Shown here: positions 33,063 through 44,561 of the stretch, piece after piece
How the letters are laid out: each line of letters starts with the position of its first letter
How positions within the stretch are numbered: the first letter of the stretch is position 1
Made by a program: the position numbers and the translations under genes
DNA from: Theocolax elegans
Taxonomy: Eukaryota > Arthropoda > Insecta > Hymenoptera > Cerocephalidae
DNA: 64,000 nucleotides
Direction: 5' to 3'
Assembly (NCBI GenBank): GCA_026168455.1
Contig: CM047426.1
Location: 61,858,958-61,922,957 of the forward strand
Notes under the pieces: generated by a model
The model's input: only the letters and a program-made list of their open reading frames with translations
What the model was told of the DNA's origin: nothing
Database searches by the model: none

Positions 33063-34713
33063 GGGTCGTTCTCTGTGACATCGAAGATGAAAAAAATAAA
33101 TATTGCTATAACTGTGGGAATATGTTTTAGAGGTATCCAGTAGTTCTCCTGAATTTTTCAGATTTTTTCTGGGCCATTATTTTAACTTACAGAGAGTCAA
33201 AGTTGACATTTTAGCACTTTTTGCATTATATGCCCATTTTCATGAATTTTAGCTCCCAGGGGATGCATTTTTCACTAAAAACATAAGTATGACTTTTTTT
33301 GTAAAATTTTCCGAACTTTTCATTAAAAATACTTTTAAAGACATAAATGTATGCTGTCACACTCTTGGAAGCCATTTAAACCTCAAATAGTGAAAATCAG
33401 CAATTCTGCTCCGGACTCTGGTAACCTAATACTGTCTAAAAGATGTCTTTTTATAGTCAGAAACTGCCTAAAAATTTCCAGAGTGGGTCTAAATCATTAA
33501 GATCACTTATGGTCAAAATATCCGGGAAAAGTGCCCGAAATATTAATAGAAATGTATATTTGTTGCCTTATAACGATGAATCTATTAGCATGATCATTGC
33601 AAAAAATTTGTGCACTTACCTTGGTGTGGTAGAAAAGTATCTTCACTTGTTTCAGTATCCATCTAATCCCCTGTAAGCTGCTAAAAATACAAATATTATT
33701 ATATAAATGTAAAAAATTAATTTTTTAAACATTTATAATGCTAAATTTTTAGTTTTACATCCCTTACAAGAATTATGATACTAATCTGAAGGATTACTAT
33801 AAATATATAAACATCATTATTACAATAACTAAATATACGTATTTAATACAAAAGATATATAAATAAATCGGATATATAATTATAATGAATAATATGATAA
33901 CGTGACAGTGACAAGTTTGTGAAATCTAAACAATGTATTGCTGAATAATAATAATAATAATGTTGATACATTTATAGTAATCCTTCAGATTAGTATTATA
34001 ATTCTTGTAAGGGATGTAAAACTAAAAATTCAGCATTATAAATGTTTAAAAATTAATTTTTTACATTTATATAATAATATTTGTATTTTTTAGCAGCTTA
34101 CAGGGAATTAGATGGATACTGAAACAAGTGGAGATACTTTTCTACCACTCCAAGGTAAGTGCACTAATTTTTTTGCAATGATCATGCTACTAGATTCATC
34201 GTTATAAGGAAACAAATATACATTTCTATTAATATTTCGGGCACTTTTCCCGGATATTTTGACCATAAGTGATCTTAATGATTTAGACCCACTCTGGAAA
34301 TTTTTAGGCAGTTTCTGACTATAAAAAGACATCTTTTAGACAGTATTAGGTTACCAGAGTCCGGAGCAGAATTGCTGATTTTCACTATTTAAGGTTTAAA
34401 TGGCTTACAAGAGTGTGACAGCATACATTTATGTCTTTAAAAGTATTTTTAATGAAAAGTTCGGAAAATTTTACAAAAAAAGTCATACTTATGTTTTTAG
34501 TGAAAAATGCATCCCCTGGGAGCTAAAAATTCCTGAAAATGGGCATATAATGCAAAAAAGTGCTAAAATGTCAACTTTGACTCTCTGTAACTTAAAATAA
34601 TGGCCCAGAAAAATCTGAAAAAATTCAGGAGAACTACTGGATACCTCTAAAACATATTCCCACAGTTATAGCAATATTTATTTTTTTCATCTTCGATGTC
34701 GCAGAGAACCACC
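33063..34713. mobile_element. fold-back element with about 755-bp inverted arms
   Basis: The arm at 33063-33822 (starting GGGTCGTTCTCTGTGACATC) is inverted at 33952-34713 (ending GATGTCGCAGAGAACCACC), with a spacer of about 130 bp. TA repeats flank the left side and ATATATA the right, so a TA target is plausible. Each arm has a 74-77-codon frame starting MSFYSQKLPKNFQSGSKSLR (33443-33676 plus; 34332-34108 minus), differing near its end. No transposase is seen. This is a non-autonomous DNA element, or the ends of a larger one that lost its interior. Confidence 0.7.
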
Positions 34714-34743
34714 ATATATATTTCAATAAATATTCCGCCGTAC

Positions 34744-34763
34744 GCACACACACACACACACAC
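34744..34763. repeat. (CA)n microsatellite
   Basis: About ten CA units between the fold-back element and the LINE. Confidence 0.9.
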
Positions 34764-34879
34764 TATTGGAGTTGGAGATTGCTAACACTGGAACGACTCT
34801 CACTTTTACTAAGGCGGGGAGGTCGTCTATGGTAGACCTAACCTTCATCGATCCCAGATTAATGAAAAGAGGGTTCAGA

Positions 34880-34985
34880 ACGACCAGTTGGTGATTTTTT
34901 TTCCTTTTCTCTCTTACGTATATTGATGTTTATGAAGCAAGAGCAACAAGGAGAAAAAATCGCCATCTGGCAACCCTGAGAGGGT
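34880..34985 (-). repeat. small inserted fragment with LTR-like word
   Basis: On minus it contains GGTTGCCAGATGGCGATTTT then TTTCTCCTTGTTGCTC. This matches the GTTGCCAGATAGAGGTNTTTTTTCTTTGTT block of module B and of the LTR at 40640-41394. It interrupts the LINE endonuclease. Confidence 0.45.
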
Positions 34986-35344
34986 TTACCTGGAAAGTTA
35001 GTTATCGCTACACGGGGAATGTCCATCAAGCACTCGTGTATCAGCTCCAATCGACGACTAACAGGGTAGCAGGTCCGAACAAAAGCTTCCAATACAAGAG
35101 ATGGGTACCGTCTACCTTCGACTGAGAAATGATCCTCATGCTCCATAGCAGCAGTCGCTGTCAAAGCAACACCGGAAGAACGAGCCGAGGAACTCACGCG
35201 TGCCATAATAGCGGCTTGCGATGTATCTCTATGGCCGGGATATCCATCCCTCATGGTCGTCCACCTATTTACTGGTGGAATGAGAACATCGCAAAAATAC
35301 GCCGTGAGTGTCTGCGGATTCGGCGACTGCACCAGAGAGCTCAG

Positions 35345-35412
35345 AACCAGCCGCGGTACCAAGAACTAACCGCGGCACCAAGAACTAACCGCGGCACCAA
35401 GAACTAACCGCG
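35345..35412 (+). repeat. 19-bp tandem repeat inside the LINE
   Basis: About 3.5 copies of GAACTAACCGCGGCACCAA. The unit is not a multiple of three, so the expansion itself shifts the reading frame. Confidence 0.85.
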
Positions 35413-36571
35413 GCCTACGAGGAAAAACGAAAAGAGCTCAAGGCTGGCATTAAAGCGGCTAAACCCAAGTACTGGCGCGAATTTTGCGAGGAAGTGGACC
35501 GCGATCCCTGGGGTAAGCCCTACAAAATGGTGATGAATAAGATCAAACCCAGGGGCGCCTCAATGCCATCGTGTCCAGATTTTCTTGACAGAGTGGTGCG
35601 CCATCTATTCCCACAACATCAGGAACGGGCAGCCGAGACAGGCCTAATGGTGACCGATAGTGCAGTCGCGCCGCCAGATATTAGTATAACCGAGCTGAAA
35701 ATGGCTGCAAGGAGAATATCCATCCGTAAAGCTCCAGGGCCGGATGGAATACCTGGTCTGGCCATTAAGACCGCTGCGCTGAATGTGCCACACATTTTTG
35801 CGGACACATTTAGTGCATGTTTTCAATTAGGATGCTTCCCCGCACGGCGGAAAGGTACAGAGGCTGATGCTTCTTCCAAAGTGGAGCCGACCACCGGAGA
35901 ACTCTTCCTCGTACCGGCCACACTGTTTGTTGGATATAGCTGGGAAGCTATTCGAGCAGGTCATTTTGCCACACTGCAAGCAGCGATTGCATAGGCAGGC
36001 GGTCTGTCCGACAATTAGTTCAGTTTTCGGAAAGGGCGCTCAACTATTGACGCTATAAGTCGAGTTGTCGAGCTTGCCACCAATGCCATCGGTGGTACTA
36101 GGAACTCTAGGCGCATGTGTGCTATCGTCGCACTGGATATCCGCAATGCCTTCAACTCGGCTCGGTGGGACAACATTACGTTGTCCTTGGAACAATTGAA
36201 GGTGCCGCTTTACCTAGGCAAAGTCATCTCGAGCTACTTCACAGAACGGATCCTCCTCTATGACACCGAGGTTAGTGCGCACTCCTATAACATCACCAGC
36301 ACTTCTATAACATCACCAGCATCGATGAGATAGAATATCTCGGAGATGTCTCTATCGCGGTAGTGGCTTCATGGTTGAGCACCCATGGCTTGTGTCTGGC
36401 GGCCGAAAAGACCGAGGCGGTACTTATCTCCAAAACGAAGCAAAGGAGGTACGCCACCTTTACAGTAAATGGTAAACGTAAAATAAGATCGGCGGACACG
36501 GTGAATTACCTCGGAGTCATCTTGGATGCGCGGCTAACATTCTAGGAACACCTACTGAGTGCAGAGTCGAG

Positions 36572-36612
36572 TACAATGTTTTAGACGCATGCGCACTTTT
36601 TTATATAAGGAT
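36572..36612 (+). repeat. dispersed module with TGCGCATGCG core (short form)
   Basis: A 41-bp piece whose ends match 21739-21835 (inverted) while the 57-bp middle is missing. It lies exactly between the two R1-type LINE fragments, before the second LINE's first readable residues. Confidence 0.6.
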
Positions 36613-36649
36613 AAACTCAAACTTATATGTAGTAATAACTGTTATAATT

Positions 36650-37110
36650 GCAGCGGAGCTGGATGCAAACATTGTCGTTATCAGCGAACAGTACCGGGAT
36701 TTAACACCGCCGAACTGGCTCGCTAGCAGCACGAGTACAGCGACATTATGGATGCGCAGTGAGTGGGCAACGCGGATCATTGCGCGGGGATCCGGGGAGA
36801 GCTGCGTTTGGGCAACGGTGGGCGATGTCACTTACGTCAGCGTCTACCTTAGCCCGAATTATAGCGCCCTCGAATATGCGGAGAAGCTGGATACTCTCGA
36901 AGATGCCGTGAGAGACATCCCCGGCAACAAAATTGTGGTGGGCGACTTTAACGCGTGCGCGGTCGAGTGGGGGATGCCCGAGAGCTGCTGTTGAAGATGA
37001 CCCGGCTTCGGTGATTCTGTACCCGACGTGACCCTTGATTTGGACAGGATGACACAAACACTGAGGGCATGGAGAGTGATCGAGAACACATCCAGCGATT
37101 ACCAGTACAT
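36650..37110 (+). pseudogene. R1-clade LINE 2, endonuclease part
   Basis: The frame from about 36653 reads AELDANIVVISEQYRDLTPP, then WATRIIARGSGESCVW, VTYVSVYLSPNYSALEYAEK and the catalytic VVGDFNACAVEWGM near 36940. PDVTLDLDRMTQTLRAWRVI and SSDYQYITF (37025-37110) close the domain; the last of these is where the SDH motif sits in relatives, here SSDYQ. It would nick the insertion target. Frameshifts near 36990. Confidence 0.8.
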
Positions 37111-37235
37111 CACCTTCGGTCTTATAGACAAATCACGAACGACAGGTATCCGGGTAGCCCCCTCGTTGGGACGTGAAACGTTTCGACTTAGACAAACTCG
37201 ACCGACAAATGACATGAGGGGAACCACTGTCACAG

Positions 37236-38485
37236 GTGGAACCTCGTAGAACGACTAATCGCGACAGGGCTGAAGCGCTTGTCGGGGAAACAACCCAGTT
37301 TCTTCTACAATTGTGTGAAGCCTCTATGCCGCGAAAACGTTACGCACGCAATAAACGAGAGACATACTGGTGGCCAGCCCAGATCGCGGACATCCGACGA
37401 AGTTGCCTAGCACTCAGACGGAAGGCCCAACGGGCTTATAATACAGAGTAGGAGGCGCTTGCGGTACGCCATAAACAACAGCAAAAAAGAGTGCTGGTAA
37501 AGACTGACGGACAAGGTGGACTCGGATCCCTGGGGCGCGGGTTACAATATCGTGACTCGTCAACTGGGGAGACGGGTTCCGCCGGTAACTAAGAACGCAG
37601 AGACAATGGACAAGATTGTCGACGGTCTCTTTCCTACTCATCCCGAGAGGAGGAAGGAAACCGTTGAACGTACAAACGGAGAATGTTCTCTTTTCATAAA
37701 TGCGGAGCTCGCCAGAGCTGCAAACTCGTTGAAACCTAACGAGGCACCGGGCCCTGACGGTGTGCCCTCGGAAATCTTACGTTTCGTCTTTTCGTGACGA
37801 CCGTCGGTGTTCCTCGACACATTCAACGGGTGCCTGGTGGAGGCCGTTTTTAGTAGGCATTGGAAGACGGCTCAACTGGTCCTCATTAGTAAAAATAAAG
37901 GAAACCCTGAGAACCCGTCATCCCACAGGTCCTTGAGCCTACTAAACACGACCGGAAAATGTATGAACTAATGCTTAGGCCAAGGCTTCTGCAGTCAATA
38001 AAAGACGCAGGGGACTTATCGGACCGAAGGTACGGTGGCCGAAAAGGGCGCTCTATAATAGGAGCGATAACCCTCGTTAGGAACAACTTTGACAAACGTA
38101 ACGCTAGGTGCCATGCGACCAGGCCATTAGTTTTACTAGCTACGCTGGACGTTAGGATTGCCTTCAATTCGGCGAGGGGGAAAGATCTTGGAAGCGCTGG
38201 AAACAACATTCCGGGTGCCCGACTACCTATTCTGGGTTCTGAGGGACTACTTGAGGGACCGACGTCTTACGAGACCACTGACGGATGAAAAGACCGACGA
38301 ATAACCGCAGGAGTCGCCCAGGGTTCCATTCTGGGGCCAGATTTCTGGAACATACTATATGACAGTCTTCTCTGAATGGAGATGCCGACGGACACATCCC
38401 TCGTCGCATACGCTGATGACGTTGCGGCCATTATCGTGGCCCGTGACACACACGTAATTCAGCTAAAGCTTGACGACTGCTTATG
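37236..38485 (+). pseudogene. R1-clade LINE 2, reverse transcriptase part
   Basis: The linker has YWWPAQIADIRRSCLALRRK (37236-37451), then VDSDPWGAGYNIVTRQLGRR and KPNEAPGPDGVPSEILRF (37516-37797). After a stop come SVFLDTFNGCLVEAVFSRHW, LVLISKNKGNP and RYGGRKGRSIIGAITLVR, then LATLDVRIAFNSARG (37959-38288). ITAGVAQGSILGPDFWNILY and the catalytic SLVAYADDVAAIIVARDTHV follow near 38300-38450. All RT blocks survive in order but with several stops and frame changes, so it is inactive. It is better preserved than fragment 1, which lacks the YADD block. Confidence 0.85.
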
Positions 38486-39240
38486 AGCGTTACCCACTCG
38501 ATCATGCTATATGGGGCAGAAATCTGGGCGGACGTATTACAAGTTTGAAGTTTCGACAAGCGTCCGAAAACGCCGTTCTTGTTATCGGGAGCGTAATTCC
38601 GATCAACCTACTCGCGATAAAAGAAAGCGCATATACGATCGAAGCGCGGACACGGGACAGGTCGACGCTGCAACAGACGAACGTACGAAAACCATGGAAC
38701 TCTTGCTAACCCGGTGGACAAATACCCAACAGACGCGATGGACAGGTAGTCTTATCCCTGCGGTTGCTCCGTAGAAGGGGAGAATGCACGGTGTGGTAGA
38801 TTTCTATCTCAACAATTTTTGTCTCTGGACACGGATACTTCCGCGGCTATCTACACAAGATGGGCAGAGTTACTTGACCTGAATGCAAGTGTTGCGGATG
38901 GATCTATGATGACGATGATCATACGTTTTCGCCTGCGGGCGATGGGCAGATCAACGTCGACAACTTGAAATGGACATAGAAGTGATCACACCGGAAAACG
39001 TGAGGAGACTTATGACGAAGAACGCGGACAACTGGCGCATGATTGCAAATTACGTTACGAATGTGTTGCGGAGCAAAAAAGCAGCTGGATGTCTGATAGA
39101 TTGAGCGAATGTAATTCGATAATGAAAGAGTAAAAGAATGAATGTGTTCTTTGGACACGCAAGAACAGCCGCCCATTCTGAAGTAATGTGAATAACAGTT
39201 CCGGGCTGGTGTCGGTGCGAACAGAGATATGCGGGTTTAA
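38486..39240 (+). pseudogene. R1-clade LINE 2, C-terminal region and 3' end
   Basis: THSIMLYGAEIWADVLQV (from about 38488), VIGSVIPINLLAIKE, KRKRIYDRSADTGQVDAATD and TRWTNTQQTRWTGSLIPAV follow the usual order of R1-type C-termini. Then SGHGYFRGYLHKMGRV and PECKCC, the Cys/His motif, and finally ITPENVRRLMTKNADNWRMI with a stop near 39100. A short 3' untranslated stretch with TTCCGGGCTGGTGTCGG ends near 39240. Several frameshifts. The last 340 bp are copied again at 41686-42025. Confidence 0.8.
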
Positions 39241-40639
39241 AGAAATACTTACTACAAAGAAATACTTGATAAATATTTAGTAAATTAACAGCTATTAACT
39301 ATTACTTACTGTTAGAAACTGGCAAAGGTTGTTAATAATTATTTATATTTTTTTTACATTTACAATTAATTATTACTTGTAATGACTAATTATAGTAATA
39401 AATATATTTTAAAAGTAGTATTCTAGCGATATTTCATCAAGCGATCAAATAATAATGGAACCAATTAATATCGAACGTAATTGTTCAGTATTGTTATGGT
39501 AATGGATAATTGGCCTTTGTATACTTTATATACTTGATCACAATTTCATTATTATGGATGGAGAAGGCAAATAAAACATAATTATTCGTTTTGATGATTT
39601 ACTTTTACCATAGGGAATATAAAAGATAATTTCACACGTAACAGTAAAGTATTTTTATGTTTGTTTATAATATTAATTAAATTTAAAACATGAAAGTTTA
39701 CGGTTTTTTTCAATACGGTCTTCCAGTACTCCATATTTTATTCGCAGCTTTTTATCCATAGTTAATTTATGAAGACGTTGAAAAGATACTTTTTATATAA
39801 TTCCTAATATTGATTATTTTGCTATAAAGTTAACAAGTCCTCATTTCTAATAATTTAATTATCTATTGGTAATAATATTAGTATTAAAATATATAAAAAA
39901 GTTTTTCATCAGCAGTAATTTACTTAACTTTACCAATTTAACTTAACATATAAATTTGAATCAAATATTAACAATAAAATGCTACTGAACTAACTCAAAC
40001 TAATATCTGAAGGTAGTATAATGTTGATAACTTGCATATCTGCATGGTACTGTAAAAAATAAAATCAAATAAAAAGTAGTACTTAAGTTTTAACAGTAAA
40101 TTAAGATTAATGTTAATATTATATGAGAATTTGATTGAAAACTAATAATAGAATCCAATAACCTTCTATTGCCAAAATAAAAAAATAGTTCTAAAATCCT
40201 GGTAGAAATCTTATCTAATTTAATGAATAAACAATCAAAGTCTTTGTGAAAAAATAGGTCTGCGAAAAAATTATATTGAACTATTTTAATTTCTGTAAAA
40301 TCTACGCATAATTATGTGATTATATTGGTACATAGCTCTTATGCCTATGCAAAAGAAATAGTACAGCATATATCTATATTAGATACAATTTATTATACAC
40401 AGAATATGTATATGAATGAACACCCAAAGCCTGTATATATTCTATGTATAAAAACAAATTTTTTATTTTTCATATTCAGAGTTGTATAAAGAATAAAAAA
40501 CAAATTATATTTGAATCTGCTAACTATATAAAATATCTTCCTATTTTAAGTATAAACTATATACAAAATTGTAAAGTTTTATTATTATTTTTCTTCCTTT
40601 AAAAAAAAAGAAACAATATATAAAAGGAGCTCGAATTGT
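39241..40639. other. AT-rich spacer in the duplication
   Basis: About 1.4 kb of AT-rich DNA between the LINE end and the LTR, repeated at 42026-43424. No gene or element is recognised. Confidence 0.5.
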
Positions 40640-41394
40640 CCGGTCTCGACATTCAATATTTTTTTATGCGAATAATTAATGGTTCCTTACCTTTTGGTGA
40701 TCAGCAAGTACAGCAATTTAGCAGGTTGATTTACGGATTTGATAAATGAATAACTCGATCCTTTTTCTTTGGTTAAACAGTAGTCTTTATTCGGAAAAAT
40801 CACGATTTGCAAAAACGTCGAAATTACAAATTATGAAGAAAATTGAATGATTTTGGCTATATAAGTAAGCCGAAAATAACAATGTTAAAATAAAGATCAG
40901 GTAATGTATTACGCGATCGAACTTGCACGTTAAAGTATCTATTAAGAAAAACGAGACAAAATTAGATGCGACTCCACTAATTGCTGGGCGGATATGAACT
41001 AAAAGTCAAATGGGCCGAGAGAGACTGACTCGGGGCAAGTGCAATGCAGGGTTACCATTTAGGGTTTTTCTGTCCTCTATTATCTAATCTAAATGAGATC
41101 GTACTGTGTGAGTGGAACAAAGAAAAAATACCTCTATCTGGCAACACTGGCACAATGTCGGGAAGGAACTAGGAGTGGACCTTCCCTACTCCTAATTACT
41201 TCCCCCCATTGACGACACGCAGCTGGTCTTCGCTCGTCAAAGTTGCACTGTTGTGCATTCATTGACGAGCGATAAGGAGCCTGCGCGACTTTTCCCGCCC
41301 CGAGTCGTTCTTACATTTATTTAATTCGTAGTCACTCAGATAAATTCGTCCTTAACTTAACTTTAATTATTTGATTTTAATTTGGCATGTAACA
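40640..41394 (-). repeat. LTR of the errantivirus-like element, extra copy
   Basis: On minus the LTR starts TGTTACATGCC at 41394, directly after a purine tract (AAGGGGGGAGGA at 41395-41406). An initiator-like GAGTCAGTCTCTCTCGG lies near 41020-41036 and AATAAA at 40786-40791, giving U3, R and U5 in order. The left border is uncertain (40637-40670). The block at 41050-41160 shares GTTGCCAGATAGAGGTATTT with module B. Confidence 0.7.
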
Positions 41395-41685
41395 TCCTCC
41401 CCCCTTAAAGGCGTTTGCCGTCCTCGTCAAAAGATGGCACATTTTATTCCGCAAGGTAAGAAAGAGGGCTAAGTATAAAAATATGAAAGAGGTATCTTTT
41501 GGTCGATTTGATCTTTGGTCAGTTTTTGGTCAATTTATTTTTGGTCAATTTATTTTAATTAAGTTATAAATCCTCTTTCTTCCTTTAACAATATAAGTAC
41601 TACTCTTACTCTTATACGAAGATTTGATCCTTATAACTAATTAACTGTGGCTTTTTCTAAAAATATGAAAAAAAAATATAAAAAG

Positions 41686-44470
41686 GATCTATGATGACGA
41701 TGATCATACGTTTTCGCCTGCGGGCGATGGGCAGATCAACGTCGACAACTTGAAATGGACATAGAAGTGATCACACCGGAAAACGTGAGGAGACTTATGA
41801 CGAAGAACGCGGACAACTGGCGCATGATTGCAAATTACGTTACGAATGTGTTGCGGAGCAAAAAAGCAGCTGGATGTCTGATAGATTGAGCGAATGTAAT
41901 TCGATAATGAAAGAGTAAAAGAATGAATGTGTTCTTTGGACACGCAAGAACAGCCGCCCATTCTGAAGTAATGTGAATAACAGTTCCGGGCTGGTGTCGG
42001 TGCGAACAGAGATATGCGGGTTTAGAGAAATACTTACTACAAAGAAATACTTGATAAATATTTAGTAAATTAACAGCTATTAACTATTACTTACTGTTAG
42101 AAACTGGCAAAGGTTGTTAATAATTATTTATATTTTTTTTACATTTACAATTAATTATTACTTGTAATGACTAATTATAGTAATAAATATATTTTAAAAG
42201 TAGTATTCTAGCGATATTTCATCAAGCGATCAAATAATAATGGAACCAATTAATATCGAACGTAATTGTTCAGTATTGTTATGGTAATGGATAATTGGCC
42301 TTTGTATACTTTATATACTTGATCACAATTTCATTATTATGGATGGAGAAGGCAAATAAAACATAATTATTCGTTTTGATGATTTACTTTTACCATAGGG
42401 AATATAAAAGATAATTTCACACGTAACAGTAAAGTATTTTTATGTTTGTTTATAATATTAATTAAATTTAAAACATGAAAGTTTACGGTTTTTTTCAATA
42501 CGGTCTTCCAGTACTCCATATTTTATTCGCAGCTTTTTATCCATAGTTAATTTATGAAGACGTTGAAAAGATACTTTTTATATAATTCCTAATATTGATT
42601 ATTTTGCTATAAAGTTAACAAGTCCTCATTTCTAATAATTTAATTATCTATTGGTAATAATATTAGTATTAAAATATATAAAAAAGTTTTTCATCAGCAG
42701 TAATTTACTTAACTTTACCAATTTAACTTAACATATAAATTTGAATCAAATATTAACAATAAAATGCTACTGAACTAACTCAAACTAATATCTGAAGGTA
42801 GTATAATGTTGATAACTTGCATATCTGCATGGTACTGTAAAAAATAAAATCAAATAAAAAGTAGTACTTAAGTTTTAACAGTAAATTAAGATTAATGTTA
42901 ATATTATATGAGAATTTGATTGAAAACTAATAATAGAATCCAATAACCTTCTATTGCCAAAATAAAAAAATAGTTCTAAAATCCTGGTAGAAATCTTATC
43001 TAATTTAATGAATAAACAATCAAAGTCTTTGTGAAAAAATAGGTCTGCGAAAAAATTATATTGAACTATTTTAATTTCTGTAAAATCTACGCATAATTAT
43101 GTGATTATATTGGTACATAGCTCTTATGCCTATGCAAAAGAAATAGTACAGCATATATCTATATTAGATACAATTTATTATACACAGAATATGTATATGA
43201 ATGAACACCCAAAGCCTGTATATATTCTATGTATAAAAACAAATTTTTTATTTTTCATATTCAGAGTTGTATAAAGAATAAAAAACAAATTATATTTGAA
43301 TCTGCTAACTATATAAAATATCTTCCTATTTTAAGTATAAACTATATACAAAATTGTAAAGTTTTATTATTATTTTTCTTCCTTTAAAAAAAAAGAAACA
43401 ATATATAAAAGGAGCTCGAATTGTCCGGTCTCGACATTCAATATTTTTTTATGCGAATAATTAATGGTTCCTTACCTTTTGGTGATCAGCAAGTACAGCA
43501 ATTTAGCAGGTTGATTTACGGATTTGATAAATGAATAACTCGATCCTTTTTCTTTGGTTAAACAGTAGTCTTTATTCGGAAAAATCACGATTTGCAAAAA
43601 CGTCGAAATTACAAATTATGAAGAAAATTGAATGATTTTGGCTATATAAGTAAGCCGAAAATAACAATGTTAAAATAAAGATCAGGTAATGTATTACGCG
43701 ATCGAACTTGCACGTTAAAGTATCTATTAAGAAAAACGAGACAAAATTAGATGCGACTCCACTAATTGCTGGGCGGATATGAACTAAAAGTCAAATGGGC
43801 CGAGAGAGACTGACTCGGGGCAAGTGCAATGCAGGGTTACCATTTAGGGTTTTTCTGTCCTCTATTATCTAATCTAAATGAGATCGTACTGTGTGAGTGG
43901 AACAAAGAAAAAATACCTCTATCTGGCAACACTGGCACAATGTCGGGAAGGAACTAGGAGTGGACCTTCCCTACTCCTAATTACTTCCCCCCATTGACGA
44001 CACGCAGCTGGTCTTCGCTCGTCAAAGTTGCACTGTTGTGCATTCATTGACGAGCGATAAGGAGCCTGCGCGACTTTTCCCGCCCCGAGTCGTTCTTACA
44101 TTTATTTAATTCGTAGTCACTCAGATAAATTCGTCCTTAACTTAACTTTAATTATTTGATTTTAATTTGGCATGTAACATCCTCCCCCCTTAAAGGCGTT
44201 TGCCGTCCTCGTCAAAAGATGGCACATTTTATTCCGCAAGGTAAGAAAGAGGGCTAAGTATAAAAATATGAAAGAGGTATCTTTTGGTCGATTTGATCTT
44301 TGGTCAGTTTTTGGTCAATTTATTTTTGGTCAATTTATTTTAATTAAGTTATAAATCCTCTTTCTTCCTTTAACAATATAAGTACTACTCTTACTCTTAT
44401 ACGAAGATTTGATCCTTATAACTAATTAACTGTGGCTTTTTCTAAAAATATGAAAAAAAAATATAAAAAG
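41686..44470 (+). repeat. 2785-bp tandem duplication, unit 2
   Basis: Second unit, continuing without break into the rest of the errantivirus-like element at 44471. The original order must have been LINE 3' end, spacer, LTR, retroelement. Confidence 0.95.
43425..44179 (-). repeat. 3' LTR of the errantivirus-like element
   Basis: Identical in layout to the LTR at 40640-41394. It begins TGTTACATGCC at 44179 on minus and is preceded by the purine tract at 44180-44191. No matching 5' LTR was found to the right of gag. Confidence 0.75.
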
Positions 44471-44561
44471 AAGTGAATTCAGTAATAAAAAGAAATAAAC
44501 GCGTTCGGCTAATTGCCCATAGATTAAGCGTACAGTTAATTTACAAAAAGTTAACTTATTA

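Larger units (their letters stand above)
34785..36545 (+). pseudogene. R1-clade LINE ORF2 fragment 1, internally deleted
   Basis: It opens inside the endonuclease with TLTFTKAGRSSMVDLTFIDP, then is interrupted by foreign sequence (about 34880-34985). It resumes with AVAVKATPEERAEELTRAII and YWWNENIAKIRRECL. Segment 35494-35994 has DRDPWGKPYKMVMNKI, characteristic of R1-type LINEs, and the RT motif RKAPGPDGIPG. Next come KLFEQVILPHCK, FRKGRST-like remains and ALDIRNAFNSARWDNI (36115 on). The catalytic (F/Y)ADD box is absent: an internal deletion marked by a tandem CTATAACATCACCAGCA duplication at about 36286-36321 jumps to ASWLSTHGLCLAAEKTEAVL and VNYLGVILDARLTF, where a stop ends it. Several frameshifts. 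Dead. Confidence 0.85.
38901..41685 (+). repeat. 2785-bp tandem duplication, unit 1
   Basis: Begins at GGATCTATGATGACG in the LINE C-terminus and ends at AAAAAATATAAAAA. It contains the LINE 3' end, an AT-rich 1.4-kb spacer, an LTR (about 40640-41394) and 290 bp of retroelement interior. The one difference from unit 2 I noticed is A versus G near 39240, so the event is recent. Confidence 0.95.

Noticed and set aside
34859..35362. 167-codon minus frame
   Set aside because: Antisense to the R1-type LINE and runs into the small inserted fragment; no motif.
38919..39176. 85-codon minus frame repeated at 41704-41961
   Set aside because: Antisense shadow of the LINE C-terminus; duplicated only because the 2785-bp unit is.
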